A DNA stretch of 19,269 nt. It comes from Bacteroidales bacterium. GTDB taxonomy: Bacteria > Bacteroidota > Bacteroidia > Bacteroidales > UBA7960. The translations under genes were made by a program, and so were the position numbers. Below the pieces are notes generated by a model. It searched no databases, had not been told where the DNA came from, and saw only the letters and a program-made list of their open reading frames with translations. The first letter of the stretch is position 1; each line of letters begins with the position of its first letter. This document shows positions 1 to 8,003 of the stretch, in pieces. The stretch lies in the NCBI GenBank assembly GCA_007123065.1, contig SKSI01000067.1, forward strand, positions 1 through 19,269, written 5' to 3'.

Positions 1-240
1 ACCAATGTGGATTTGCTGGGAGATTATCCATTAATAGGTGCTGATGTTAACAATGCTGATGATATTCGCATATTTATTGAAGACATCACTGATCCCATAG
101 CCCTTGAGTTTGTTAACCATTCAGGTCTTCAGCTTACCGGCGGCCTCAGAATTAAGCTGGCTGTCATCACACTTCACGCCAGCTATACAAGAGCAAATTA
201 CAATCTGTTAACTGCCGGACTGGGGGTCTCAGTGCGGTAA
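1..240 (+). CDS. C-terminal end of an outer-membrane-type protein (DUF6588-like), partial
   Basis: The reading frame is open from the first base of the window and stops with TAA at 238-240, so only the last 79 residues are visible and the start lies upstream. The tail has alternating hydrophobic/polar strands, a TGGLRIKLA strand, then ITLHASYTRANYNL and a final strand ending in GLGVSVR, as expected for the closing strands of an outer-membrane beta-barrel. The 'LHASYTRANYN…GLGVSVR' ending resembles, from memory, the end of DUF6588 proteins, a Bacteroidota family of unknown function; this is recognition by eye, not a search. The GTG at position 7 is not a credible start because the frame continues upstream of it. 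A short stem-loop and 57 bases separate it from the next gene on the same strand. Confidence 0.6.
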   Translation, partial: TNVDLLGDYPLIGADVNNADDIRIFIEDITDPIALEFVNHSGLQLTGGLRIKLAVITLHASYTRANYNLLTAGLGVSVR

Positions 241-260
241 CATTTTTTAACCACCCGTAA

Positions 261-280
261 TGACAGGGCTTGACCTGTCA
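261..280. other. Short stem-loop between two membrane-protein genes
   Basis: TGACAGG at 261-267 is followed by a six-base loop (GCTTGA) and its exact complement CCTGTCA at 274-280. No T-run follows on either strand, so it is not a convincing intrinsic terminator. It could stabilise or process a transcript spanning the partial upstream gene and the beta-barrel gene at 298. The pairing is seen directly; a role is inferred. Confidence 0.4.
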
Positions 281-297
281 AACCTAAATATAAACTC

Positions 298-882
298 ATG
301 AAACACATAATCAGATCCGGTGCCTTGTTCATCATTATCTTTTCAATGTCGCAAGTTAACGTGCAGGCACAATTTGAACAAAAACTAACCCTTCAGTTTT
401 CGGCAGGATCCGCATCTTTGCTCAATATGGAAGAATATTTCAGCTCAGGTGCCATGCTGAATGCAGGAATCCAGTATAATTTCAGCAGAAGGTTTGGCAT
501 GACAGCCCTAGTTATGTACGGGATGCACTTTACCAATCCCGATATTATTGGTGACGCAACCTTCATTAACATGGGTCTGGGCTTGTCGGCAAAGTATAAG
601 TTTTTCCATACCAGAAGGGTAAACCCTTATTTGCTTTTTGGTTTTTCAGCCTGTTTCCTCCGTCTGGATATTCCCGAATGGGATGAATCCATTCGGGAAC
701 CGGTTGCTCCGGGAATCATTACAGCAATGGGCCTTGAATTTAACCTGTCTGAGAACTTCGCCCTTTTCCTGCAGTTGGGTTACAACGAATCCTTTCCCGT
801 AAATGAAACAGGTTTTGGATTGGGTGAAACGTATGCCCTGCTGGGAATAAATCTGAATGTATTTAAATCCAGAACATTATAA
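298..882 (+). CDS. Small exported outer-membrane beta-barrel protein
   Basis: A 194-residue protein with a clear signal peptide: basic start (MKHIIR), hydrophobic core (ALFIIIFS) and a probable cleavage near VQA-Q at about residue 24. The mature part is made of short amphipathic strands rich in Gly, Phe and Tyr (for example NAGIQYNFSRRFGM, MGLGLSAKYKFF, NPYLLFGFSACFL, LFLQLGYN), which fits an eight-stranded OmpW/OmpX-sized barrel of the 'outer membrane beta-barrel' class. No enzymatic motif is visible. The ATG at 298 is chosen because it directly precedes the signal peptide. The stop is only two bases before the start of the WD40-caspase gene, so the two are almost certainly co-transcribed and probably translationally coupled. 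I infer that it is a membrane partner or anchor of that protein. Specific function unknown. Confidence 0.8.
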   Translation: MKHIIRSGALFIIIFSMSQVNVQAQFEQKLTLQFSAGSASLLNMEEYFSSGAMLNAGIQYNFSRRFGMTALVMYGMHFTNPDIIGDATFINMGLGLSAKYKFFHTRRVNPYLLFGFSACFLRLDIPEWDESIREPVAPGIITAMGLEFNLSENFALFLQLGYNESFPVNETGFGLGETYALLGINLNVFKSRTL

Positions 883-884
883 CG

Positions 885-3113
885 ATGAAAAAGCTTTTTA
901 TCTTTTTTATTTTATGTGTTATCCTGGTTTCATTACATGCCCAGGTGCATATGCAAAATACGCTAAGTCAGCGCCGCCATCAGGTTGTATGTACCGACTT
1001 TAGTCCGGACGGCAACTACCTGGTAACAGGAGGGCTTGACAGCAGGGTTTTTATATGGAACACGCAAAGGGGTGAAGTGGAAAGGGAATTAAGGGGATTG
1101 CGGCAGTTTCCCTTGTCTGTTCGTTTCTCTAACGATGGCAGTTATGTTGTTTCAGGGGGCAAAGACAGCAGGATTACCATTTGGGATGCCCATTCGGGCG
1201 AAAGGCTTTTCTCCTTAAGGGGGCACAGGGGGGATGTCACCTCCGTCACTATCAGTCCCGACAATCAATTTATTGCTTCTGCCGGACACGACAGAACAAT
1301 CCGGGTATGGCGCCTCCAGGATGGCGAACCTGTCCATACAATGAGAGGACACGGGGGAGAGGTGATGTCTGTTGATTATAGTCACGATGGCAACAGGCTC
1401 GTTTCGGGCAGCGCAGATGGTACGGTAAGAGTTTGGAATGCATCAACCGGTGATGAGATTGTTTCATTCAAGGCGCACGACGGATGGGTGCGTGCAGTGG
1501 CTTTCAGTCCGAATGGCAATTTCATTGCCAGCGGAGGAGATGACGCCACCATTCATGTTTACAATGCATACAACTATGAGTTGCATAACACGATCATTCC
1601 CCATTCAGGATGGATAGAAACGCTTACGTTTAGTCCGGACGGAAGATATATTGCGAGTGGTGCTCACGATAATTATCTGGTTGTACTCGAGGCACGGTCC
1701 GGGCGTGTTGTTTTTAACTCTGAAAAGCAATCCTATTATGTCTTATCGGTTGCTTTTAACCCTAATGGCACGGAGTTTGTCTCTTCATCCCTGTTTTCCA
1801 ATGACCTGATGGTCTGGAATACGGAAGCTTTAAATATTGAGTCTGCAATTTATGATGAAACCATTGCTGAAACAGAACCGGAACGGGAAAAGCCAACCAT
1901 ATCCTGGCTTACTCCACAGGATTTGCAAACCTCCAACCTTACACACAGGCTTAGTTACAAGATAACTTCCGGTTACCCTGTCGAGCAGCTCGTGGTGTAT
2001 CTGAATGACCAGCGATACTTAAGCAAGGAAAATATTGAATTGTCTGAAACCGGTTCACTGACCAAAGAAAGTGTCGTTTATTTGAAGGAAGGAACCAATA
2101 AAGCGGCAGTGGAATTGTACTACCGGGATGGTGTTGTAACTTCTGAAACATTGAGCTTGAATTATGTGCCCGGGATTATTGCCGAGGTTAGGCATGAACC
2201 GGAACCCGAACCCGAACCCGACCCTGAACCTGAAGTTGTTACCGGTCTGTCGGATGGATTGGATATGGCTCCTGCCGTTAGCTCTGATTCTGTTGTTGCT
2301 GATGTTCAATCTGTAACTTCTGATATTATGACCGTTCCTTTTCGCAATCCTGAAAACCCATACAGGTTTGCCTTAATAATCGGTAATGAAGATTACAGTT
2401 CTTTTCAGATTGGCCTGGACCGGGAATCGAATGTAGACTATGCCATAGCAGATGCTACAGCATTTAAAGCATATGCAATCAACGTTTTTGGTGTGCCGGA
2501 AGACAATATTATCTTTCTGAAAAATTCGCGGGCTGTTGAAATGTTTAATGAAATTGACAAGATCAAACATGTGATCAGAGCGCTTAATGGCAAAGCAGAG
2601 GTTATTTTTTATTATGCCGGCCATGGATTTCCTGATGAACAGACAAGAGAGCCTTATCTGATCCCCGTGGATGTAACCGGGACCAACCTGCGTTTTGCAG
2701 TAAAAATTAACGATTTGTATAAAGAACTCACTGAATATCCCTCTGAGCGTATTACTGTTTTTCTGGATGCCTGTTTTAGTGGCGGTGCCCGGAATGTTGG
2801 ACTGGTTTCTGCCAGGGGTGTGCGTGTTCGTCCGCAGGATCATCTCCTGCAGGGCAACCTGGTCGTTTTTTCTGCAAGTAGCGACAACCAGTCTGCCCAT
2901 CCCTACAGGGAAAAACAGCATGGCATCTTTACCTATTATCTGCTTGAAAAACTCAAAGAAACGCGAGGTAATATTTCCTATAGAGACCTATCGGAATATA
3001 TTACCGAGACGGTTGGAGTCCGATCAGCCTTTATCAACAATACCGAACAAACTCCGCAAACAAATGTGAGTCCTGCGATTGAAAATGCCTGGCAGAACTG
3101 GTTGATAAAATAA
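885..3113 (+). CDS. Exported WD40 beta-propeller / caspase-like peptidase fusion
   Basis: A 742-residue protein. Residues 1-20 are a signal peptide (MKKLFIFFILCVILVSLHAQ) for cleavage by signal peptidase I; the Cys in it does not form a lipobox. Residues about 32-320 hold seven WD40 repeats, each with 'FSPDG…ASG…D…I.VW' signatures, enough for one closed propeller. Residues about 330-437 form a beta-rich region without recognised motifs, followed by a Glu-Pro spacer (438-450). A peptidase C14-type domain begins near residue 494 (RFALIIGNEDY) and runs to the end. It keeps the catalytic pair: His580 in YYAGHG and Cys630 in DACFSG, so it is predicted to be active. Family knowledge: bacterial caspase-like enzymes usually cut after Arg/Lys; substrate specificity cannot be read here. 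The propeller probably binds a partner or substrate outside the cytoplasm. It follows the beta-barrel gene by two bases. Confidence 0.9.
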   Translation: MKKLFIFFILCVILVSLHAQVHMQNTLSQRRHQVVCTDFSPDGNYLVTGGLDSRVFIWNTQRGEVERELRGLRQFPLSVRFSNDGSYVVSGGKDSRITIWDAHSGERLFSLRGHRGDVTSVTISPDNQFIASAGHDRTIRVWRLQDGEPVHTMRGHGGEVMSVDYSHDGNRLVSGSADGTVRVWNASTGDEIVSFKAHDGWVRAVAFSPNGNFIASGGDDATIHVYNAYNYELHNTIIPHSGWIETLTFSPDGRYIASGAHDNYLVVLEARSGRVVFNSEKQSYYVLSVAFNPNGTEFVSSSLFSNDLMVWNTEALNIESAIYDETIAETEPEREKPTISWLTPQDLQTSNLTHRLSYKITSGYPVEQLVVYLNDQRYLSKENIELSETGSLTKESVVYLKEGTNKAAVELYYRDGVVTSETLSLNYVPGIIAEVRHEPEPEPEPDPEPEVVTGLSDGLDMAPAVSSDSVVADVQSVTSDIMTVPFRNPENPYRFALIIGNEDYSSFQIGLDRESNVDYAIADATAFKAYAINVFGVPEDNIIFLKNSRAVEMFNEIDKIKHVIRALNGKAEVIFYYAGHGFPDEQTREPYLIPVDVTGTNLRFAVKINDLYKELTEYPSERITVFLDACFSGGARNVGLVSARGVRVRPQDHLLQGNLVVFSASSDNQSAHPYREKQHGIFTYYLLEKLKETRGNISYRDLSEYITETVGVRSAFINNTEQTPQTNVSPAIENAWQNWLIK

Positions 3114-3164
3114 CCGGGGCCAAAAACTTTGTATTATAAAACAGCTATTATTGATTCGCTGATA

Positions 3165-4112
3165 TTAAATTCTTTCCCTTCCCTTTTTTGCACTGAAATA
3201 CATAAAGGACAAAACCAGGGTGATCCCGGCAGCCATGCAAATGATGACAGGCAGAAGAAGTGGATCCTGACTGTAGATCTCAGCATACTTCCAGGGCGAT
3301 ATGCTTTTTTCAAGAAGGGGAACCGTTTCTCCCTGGCTGTTTATTATCCACTCCTCAACCTCCTTCCATGGCCACAACTTGTTCAGGGAACCGATCATAA
3401 ACCCTGATAGCAATGCAAGCGTGGCATTCGGATGGTGTTTAAACAACCAGGCAATGACATTGGAGAATAATATCACTCCCAAAGCACCACCCACAGCGAA
3501 AACTGCAATAACATCAACCTTAAGGTCTCTTACGGCAACAAGCATAAATTCATATTTCCCCAGCAGTACCAGGATGAAAGCCCCGGAGATTCCCGGCAGC
3601 ACAAGTGCGCAAAAGGCTATGGCCCCCGACAGGAAGACAAACCACATATGCTCAGGAGTTGTTGCCGGTGTGGCAATGGTAATATAATATGCCAATGCGC
3701 TACCTGCAATAAGCAGTATTCCGGAAAACACTGTCCATTTCTCTATCTTGCGTCCAATATATATGGCAGAACCGATGATCAGTCCGAAGAAAAAAGCCCA
3801 TACAAGCAGCGGATGGTTGCTGATCAACCAGGATATAGCCTTTGCCAGGGAAAAAATGCTGACCAGAATACCACTTGCCACGGCCAGGAGAAAATTGCCG
3901 TTTATTTGTTTCCACGTCGAAGGGATTCCTTTACTGAAAAGGGTTTGGAAAAGTTTTGCATTGAAGCTTTGGATGCTCCGGATGAGTTCTTCATAAATGC
4001 CGGTAATGAAGGCAATGGTACCTCCCGACACGCCGGGGATTACATCAGCGCCTCCCATGGCCAGACCGCGCAGAAACAACAACAAGTATTGGCCGACAGA
4101 TCTTTGCTTCAT
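3165..4112 (-). CDS. DUF368 / PopT-type undecaprenyl-phosphate translocase
   Basis: A polytopic inner-membrane protein of 315 residues with roughly eight hydrophobic segments. Near the start it carries GGADVIPGVSGGT (residues 20-32), the hallmark of the DUF368 family, and a second related element, LPGISGAF, near residue 173, consistent with an internally duplicated transporter fold. Established knowledge: DUF368 proteins (called PopT) and DedA proteins move undecaprenyl phosphate back across the cytoplasmic membrane so that the lipid carrier can be reused for peptidoglycan and surface-glycan synthesis. I chose the ATG at 4112; the frame extends to a TTG at 4151, but that adds a polar stretch before the first membrane segment. 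It is the last gene of a minus-strand run, 51 bases after the ComA homologue, and faces the caspase gene tail to tail; the 51 bases between them show no clear terminator. Confidence 0.85.
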   Translation of the reverse strand: MKQRSVGQYLLLFLRGLAMGGADVIPGVSGGTIAFITGIYEELIRSIQSFNAKLFQTLFSKGIPSTWKQINGNFLLAVASGILVSIFSLAKAISWLISNHPLLVWAFFFGLIIGSAIYIGRKIEKWTVFSGILLIAGSALAYYITIATPATTPEHMWFVFLSGAIAFCALVLPGISGAFILVLLGKYEFMLVAVRDLKVDVIAVFAVGGALGVILFSNVIAWLFKHHPNATLALLSGFMIGSLNKLWPWKEVEEWIINSQGETVPLLEKSISPWKYAEIYSQDPLLLPVIICMAAGITLVLSFMYFSAKKGRERI

Positions 4113-4163
4113 CAAAAACGGGTGTTTGGAATTAGTGCGAGACAAAATCAATAAAGATATCCG

Positions 4164-4946
4164 TCATTTTGTAAGGCGATTGAACTTATTCATTTCGTCG
4201 GGAAGAAAATCGAAAAAAGTATCACCACGCAGACCGAGCCTCAGTGTTTCGAGTGCAGCGATTTCAGACGGCGCGATGTTGCCCAGGTTCACATTGGGTC
4301 CAAGAAGGCGAATGAACCAGGCTTGCTGAGACTTGAGTGGTGCTTCCCATATAATCCGCATTGTGGGTATTTTGCCGATGATTGTTTGGATGAGATGGTC
4401 GTTGGCGCTTCCGTTTTTTTCATAAATACCTACTGTTCCACTTTCGCGTGCCTCACCAATCACATAACTGCTACCGGCCGATAATTCATCTTCCATGCTT
4501 TTGATCCAGTGCTCCGTATCACACATCACCTCTGAATCTTTGGCCCCCACTTCTGACAGAACAGTATATTTCTTTGATAACTTCTCGATCAGGGCGCATT
4601 TTCTCTCAGCTTCAATAAGAATTGAGCCATCAGAAATCTCAATGGTATCGCAACCAAGCTGGTCAATGAATCGCAAATAATCATCCAGACGATCGCGGAT
4701 CAGAAAGGCTTCAAAGAGGGTTCCGCCAACATAAACTTTCATATCATAATCGCGATAGAGCGCCACTTTCTCCTGTGTGTTCTTTGTAACCATCGAGGTG
4801 CCAAAACCAAGCTTTAAAAAATCGATCAGATGGCCGCTTGTTTCAACCAGGTCACGGGCCTGCCTGATGCCCAGCCCTTTGTCCATAACCATAGTAACGC
4901 CGTAGGGTCTGGGTTTCTGTTCTCTTTCTGGTAGTAATGGAAGCAT
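4164..4946 (-). CDS. Phosphosulfolactate synthase (ComA) family protein
   Basis: A 260-residue soluble protein, close to the length of archaeal ComA. Recognisable family stretches are GVTMVMDKGLG (near residue 16), a LKLGFGTS block (about 45-52), KVYVGGTLFEAF, GCDTIEISDGS and LSEVGAKD, laid out as expected for the TIM-barrel ComA fold. In methanogens ComA adds sulfite to phosphoenolpyruvate to give (2R)-phospho-3-sulfolactate, the first step of coenzyme M synthesis; Bacillus YitD makes the same product for spore sulfolactate, while the plant relative HSA32 has another role. No coenzyme M gene lies nearby, so the product's use here is unknown. A sulfonate metabolite is plausible but unproven. 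It begins 28 bases after the TPR gene stops, on the same strand. The ATG at 4946 gives a natural N-terminus. Confidence 0.85.
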   Translation of the reverse strand: MLPLLPEREQKPRPYGVTMVMDKGLGIRQARDLVETSGHLIDFLKLGFGTSMVTKNTQEKVALYRDYDMKVYVGGTLFEAFLIRDRLDDYLRFIDQLGCDTIEISDGSILIEAERKCALIEKLSKKYTVLSEVGAKDSEVMCDTEHWIKSMEDELSAGSSYVIGEARESGTVGIYEKNGSANDHLIQTIIGKIPTMRIIWEAPLKSQQAWFIRLLGPNVNLGNIAPSEIAALETLRLGLRGDTFFDFLPDEMNKFNRLTK

Positions 4947-4974
4947 GATTCTTTTATTTTAGAGGGTAATGAAA

Positions 4975-6363
4975 TCAGCAGGAAAGGTTTTCCAGTGCAT
5001 CCATGAAATAGTTGTTTTCTTTTAGCTTTGGAAAGCGCGTCAAAAGGTTTTCAAGTCCCTGGTTGTTGGCTGCAAAGGCTTCTTCAAGGCAAAAGGCACC
5101 CTGATCAGGTTTGTTGCCGAGGAATAGAATCGCAGCCATCGCATACAATATATTGTTTTTTCCGGGAAAGATGTCCATGCCCCTGTTCAGTATAGTCAGC
5201 GCATAATCGAACTCTTTCATGTTGGCAAGCGCTTCAGCATACTCAAGCCATGTCTCCTCATCAGCCGGGTCTTTTTCCAATGCTGTTTCATAAGTTTGCT
5301 TGGCTTTTTCAAAATTGTTTAACAGAAAATATGTATTGGCCAGGAGGCACAGATAGCTGACGTTTTCTTCATCCAGCGATAGCCCGTGCTTAAGAAACTT
5401 GATGGCGTTATCTGTATTACCCATTTCTATTTCACAAACTCCAATGCCAACCCAGGCGTCTGCCATTTGTGGATCAATTTTTGAACAACGGGTGTAAAAA
5501 CCAATGGCTTTCGGGTAATCTTCGAGTTTTTCGTGGCATTCTCCGATGTAGTAGAGCTTCATGGCATCAGCTTCACCTTCTGCGAGTGATGCTTCATAAG
5601 CCCCAATGGCTTCCTGGTGCCTGTCAAGCAAACTCAATGCATAGCCTTTATGGAACCAGGAATGCTCATGATTGTGATCGATGGCAATTGAATACTCGAG
5701 CGCTTCCAGCGCTTTCTCATAAAGACCTGCATTAATATAGGATACACCCAGATTAAACCAGGCTTCTGTACTGTAAGGATTCTTGTCAATCAGCTTTTGA
5801 AAGAAAGTGATCCCTTCATCAGTCAGGGAAAGCAAGTCAAAACAGTATGCCGCCTCATAAATGGCCAGATCATTGTCCGGATTGATCGTTAATGCCTTGT
5901 CAAGATACTCCAGTGTCTTGTCAAAGTTCCCAAGGTTCTCGTATTCAATGGCTATGTTGCAGTATACATAGTCCGGATCGTCAGCACCTGCAACAGCCTT
6001 GCAATATTCGTCAATTGCTTTTTGATAATTCTGTAATTGCGAATATATGGCTCCCCTGGTAAGGTAAATATCGTAATTGGTCGGTTCCAGATGCTCAATC
6101 CGGGACAGCAGGTTTAATGCATCATTTTCCTGGTTGAATGTGGCGAGGAGCTGCGCTTTTTTGAGCATCAGTGAAACCGAGCCGGGATGCATTTCCGCAG
6201 CGTAATCGGAAACGTCAAGTGCCTCTTTGTATTGACCCCTGATAACGTAATGATCAATGACTTCCTCGAAATCATCCACGTCAAAATAGACAGAATTGTT
6301 CCTTTTGGCCAATTCTTCATATTTTTTTACCTGCCAGGGTGTATGATGCAACTGCTCTTCCAT
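4975..6363 (-). CDS. Tetratricopeptide-repeat protein
   Basis: A 462-residue protein made almost wholly of about ten to twelve TPR units from residue 40 onward. Typical repeats include AIDEYCKAVAG.., TLEYLDKALTINPDN, AWFNLGVSYINAGLYEKALEAL and AIGFYTRCSKIDPQMADAW. There is no signal peptide or membrane segment, so it should be cytoplasmic, serving as a scaffold for protein interactions. The family gives no specific function. It is the first gene of a minus-strand run with the ComA homologue and the DUF368 translocase. Its start, ATG at 6363, is followed by a short non-TPR leader (MEEQLHHTPWQVKKYEEL). Upstream on the minus strand is a matching -7 element and a possible leader hairpin. Similar TPR genes of this type are common in Bacteroidota. 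Confidence 0.85.
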   Translation of the reverse strand: MEEQLHHTPWQVKKYEELAKRNNSVYFDVDDFEEVIDHYVIRGQYKEALDVSDYAAEMHPGSVSLMLKKAQLLATFNQENDALNLLSRIEHLEPTNYDIYLTRGAIYSQLQNYQKAIDEYCKAVAGADDPDYVYCNIAIEYENLGNFDKTLEYLDKALTINPDNDLAIYEAAYCFDLLSLTDEGITFFQKLIDKNPYSTEAWFNLGVSYINAGLYEKALEALEYSIAIDHNHEHSWFHKGYALSLLDRHQEAIGAYEASLAEGEADAMKLYYIGECHEKLEDYPKAIGFYTRCSKIDPQMADAWVGIGVCEIEMGNTDNAIKFLKHGLSLDEENVSYLCLLANTYFLLNNFEKAKQTYETALEKDPADEETWLEYAEALANMKEFDYALTILNRGMDIFPGKNNILYAMAAILFLGNKPDQGAFCLEEAFAANNQGLENLLTRFPKLKENNYFMDALENLSC

Positions 6364-6390
6364 TAGATTTTCTAAAGTTGATAAGGTTCC

Positions 6391-6416
6391 GGGAAGACCC
6401 TGCGCTGCAGGATCCC
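6391..6416 (-). other. Possible 5'-leader hairpin of the TPR gene
   Basis: CCTGC (6399-6403) and GCAGG (6407-6411) form a perfect five-pair stem with a three-base loop, and the flanking GGGA (6391-6394) and TCCC (6413-6416) can extend it across a small asymmetric internal loop. It sits 28-53 bases before the TPR start codon on the minus strand, and downstream of the putative -7 element at 6434-6441, so it would lie in the untranslated leader. No known riboswitch or SRP RNA is recognised. Confidence 0.3.
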
Positions 6417-6433
6417 TTAACCTTTGGTCACTG

Positions 6434-6441
6434 CAAAGGTA
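6434..6441 (-). promoter_or_regulatory. Putative -7 element for the TPR-comA-DUF368 operon
   Basis: Read on the minus strand the sequence is TACCTTTG, an exact match to the Bacteroidota -7 consensus TAnnTTTG. It lies 71 bases before the TPR start codon. No TTG is found at the preferred 17-23 base spacing upstream, so the -33 element is weak or absent. Confidence 0.4.
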
Positions 6442-6590
6442 GTAAAAATAGTTACAACAGCTTGTTCCTGTCTGGTCATTATTAATGTAAAAATAACACC
6501 ATTAATTTAGATTGTTCCGGATTTACAGAAGAAACTTATAAAATGTTATGAACAAATTTAATGGGTTAACTATTAGACAGTAAGACTGTT

Positions 6591-6624
6591 TTGTTATTAA
6601 ATTCAGGAATAAATGGTAATTTTG
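6591..6624 (+). promoter_or_regulatory. Putative Bacteroidota-type promoter of ffh
   Basis: TAATTTTG at 6617-6624 matches the -7 consensus TAnnTTTG exactly, and TTG at 6591-6593 (inside TTTTG) lies 23 bases upstream as a -33 element, at the long end of the accepted spacing. Transcription would begin about 15 bases before the ffh ATG at 6646. The rest of the 282-base divergent region 6364-6645 is AT-rich with no further feature that I can support. Confidence 0.55.
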
Positions 6625-6645
6625 CCAAAAAACAGATGACTACCT

Positions 6646-7983
6646 ATGTTTGAAAACCTGAACGACAGATTAGAGAAGGCCTTTAAAGTAATTAAAGGGC
6701 AGGGGCATATCAGTGAGATAAATATTGCGGAATCGCTAAAAGATGTTCGCAGGGCACTGATAGATGCAGATGTCAACTACAAGATTGCGAAAAATTTTAC
6801 AGAGCGGGTCAAGGAAAAGGCACTTGGCCGTGATGTGCTGAAAGCAGTATCGCCCGGGCAATTAATGGTAAAGATTGTGCACGAGGAACTTTCCGAATTG
6901 ATGGGTGCCACTCATGAGGAACTCAATCTTAAGGGCAGTCCTGCCATTTTGCTGATTGCCGGATTGCAGGGTAGTGGTAAAACCACCTTTTCGGCCAAAC
7001 TGGCAAATTTCCTGAAAAATAAAAAAGGGAAAAAGGTTTTGCTTGTTGCCTGCGATGTATATCGTCCGGCAGCCATTGAACAGCTAAAAGTGCTTGGTAC
7101 GCAGATTGACGTAGAAGTTTACACCGAAGAAGGTGTTCAGGATCCTCCCGCAATCGCCAAACGGGCTGTAAAACACGCCGATACAATGGGGCATCAGGTT
7201 GTGATCGTAGATACAGCCGGCCGGCTCGCCATTGATGAGCAGATGATGAATGAGATATCAACGCTAAAAAAGAACCTGAATCCACAGGAAACCCTTTTTG
7301 TAGTGGATGCCATGACCGGCCAGGATGCCGTGAATACGGCTAAAGCTTTTAATGAGCGTCTTGATTATGAAGGTGTGGTGCTTACCAAACTCGACGGCGA
7401 TACGCGTGGTGGTGCTGCATTAACCATCCGGTCTGTTGTAGAGAAACCCATCAAGTTTGTCGGTATCGGTGAGAAAATGGAAGCCATTGACGTATTCCAC
7501 CCGCGCAGGATGGCTGACCGTATTCTGGGTATGGGCGACATCGTATCACTCGTTGAAAAAGCCCAGGAGCAATTTGACCAGGATGAAGCCATCAAACTGC
7601 AGAAGAAAATTGCAAAAAACCAATTCAACTTCAATGACTTTCTTTCTCAGTTGCAACAGATTAAAAAAATGGGAAACGTGAAAGATCTGATGGGGATGAT
7701 CCCTGGAATGGGTAAGGCGATAAAGGATGTTGACCTGGAAGATGATGCCTTTAAAAGCATCGAAGCAATCATTCACTCCATGACACCCGAAGAACGTGAA
7801 AATCCGGCCATTATCAATGGCAGCAGACGTAAACGGATCGCCAAAGGTGCGGGGTCAGACATCCAGGAGGTAAACAAGCTGATCAAGCAGTTCGGTGACA
7901 CGCGCAAGATGATGCGGATGATGACAGGAGGTGGCAAAGGCAAGATGGCCAATATGATGCGCAACCTGCAAATGAAACGGTGA
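6646..7983 (+). CDS. ffh: Signal recognition particle protein Ffh (SRP54)
   Basis: A 445-residue protein of normal length for Ffh. It binds SRP RNA and the signal sequences of nascent membrane proteins and, with FtsY, delivers ribosomes to the translocon through paired GTP hydrolysis. Domains: helical N domain (1-95), then the SRP-type G domain with GLQGSGKTT (106-114, P-loop), a DVYRPAAIEQL block, DTAGR (189-193) and TKLDGD (247-252), then the methionine-rich M domain (about 300-445) with MGNVKDLMGMIPGM and the RNA-binding SRRKRIAKGAGSDI helix region. All key motifs are intact. The ATG at 6646 begins the classical MFENLNDRLE start. It has its own -7/-33 promoter and heads a plus-strand series followed by folD, queE and the PorE-like gene. 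Confidence 0.97.
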   Translation: MFENLNDRLEKAFKVIKGQGHISEINIAESLKDVRRALIDADVNYKIAKNFTERVKEKALGRDVLKAVSPGQLMVKIVHEELSELMGATHEELNLKGSPAILLIAGLQGSGKTTFSAKLANFLKNKKGKKVLLVACDVYRPAAIEQLKVLGTQIDVEVYTEEGVQDPPAIAKRAVKHADTMGHQVVIVDTAGRLAIDEQMMNEISTLKKNLNPQETLFVVDAMTGQDAVNTAKAFNERLDYEGVVLTKLDGDTRGGAALTIRSVVEKPIKFVGIGEKMEAIDVFHPRRMADRILGMGDIVSLVEKAQEQFDQDEAIKLQKKIAKNQFNFNDFLSQLQQIKKMGNVKDLMGMIPGMGKAIKDVDLEDDAFKSIEAIIHSMTPEERENPAIINGSRRKRIAKGAGSDIQEVNKLIKQFGDTRKMMRMMTGGGKGKMANMMRNLQMKR

Positions 7984-8003
7984 TCATCTGTTATTGACCC
8001 GGA

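Noticed and set aside
2196..2234. Glu-Pro codon tract as a possible CRISPR-like or satellite repeat
   Set aside because: It is in frame inside a strong coding sequence and explained by the protein's spacer.
2373..2921. 182-codon open frame on the minus strand inside the caspase domain
   Set aside because: It lies wholly opposite the conserved catalytic domain, has a composition without recognisable motifs, and no promoter; it is a shadow of the coding strand.
4113..4151. TTG start for the DUF368 protein at 4151
   Set aside because: The added 13 residues are polar and have no family support; the ATG at 4112 directly precedes the first conserved helix.
3648..4154. 168-codon plus-strand frame opposite the DUF368 gene
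   Set aside because: The minus-strand protein has clear family motifs and membrane helices; the plus-strand translation is Gln/His/Cys-rich nonsense.
6371..6440. Possible SRP RNA gene beside ffh, suggested by GGGAAG and paired GC segments
   Set aside because: The conserved SRP RNA apical loop and internal-loop pattern are not present, and the pairing is limited to a small hairpin.
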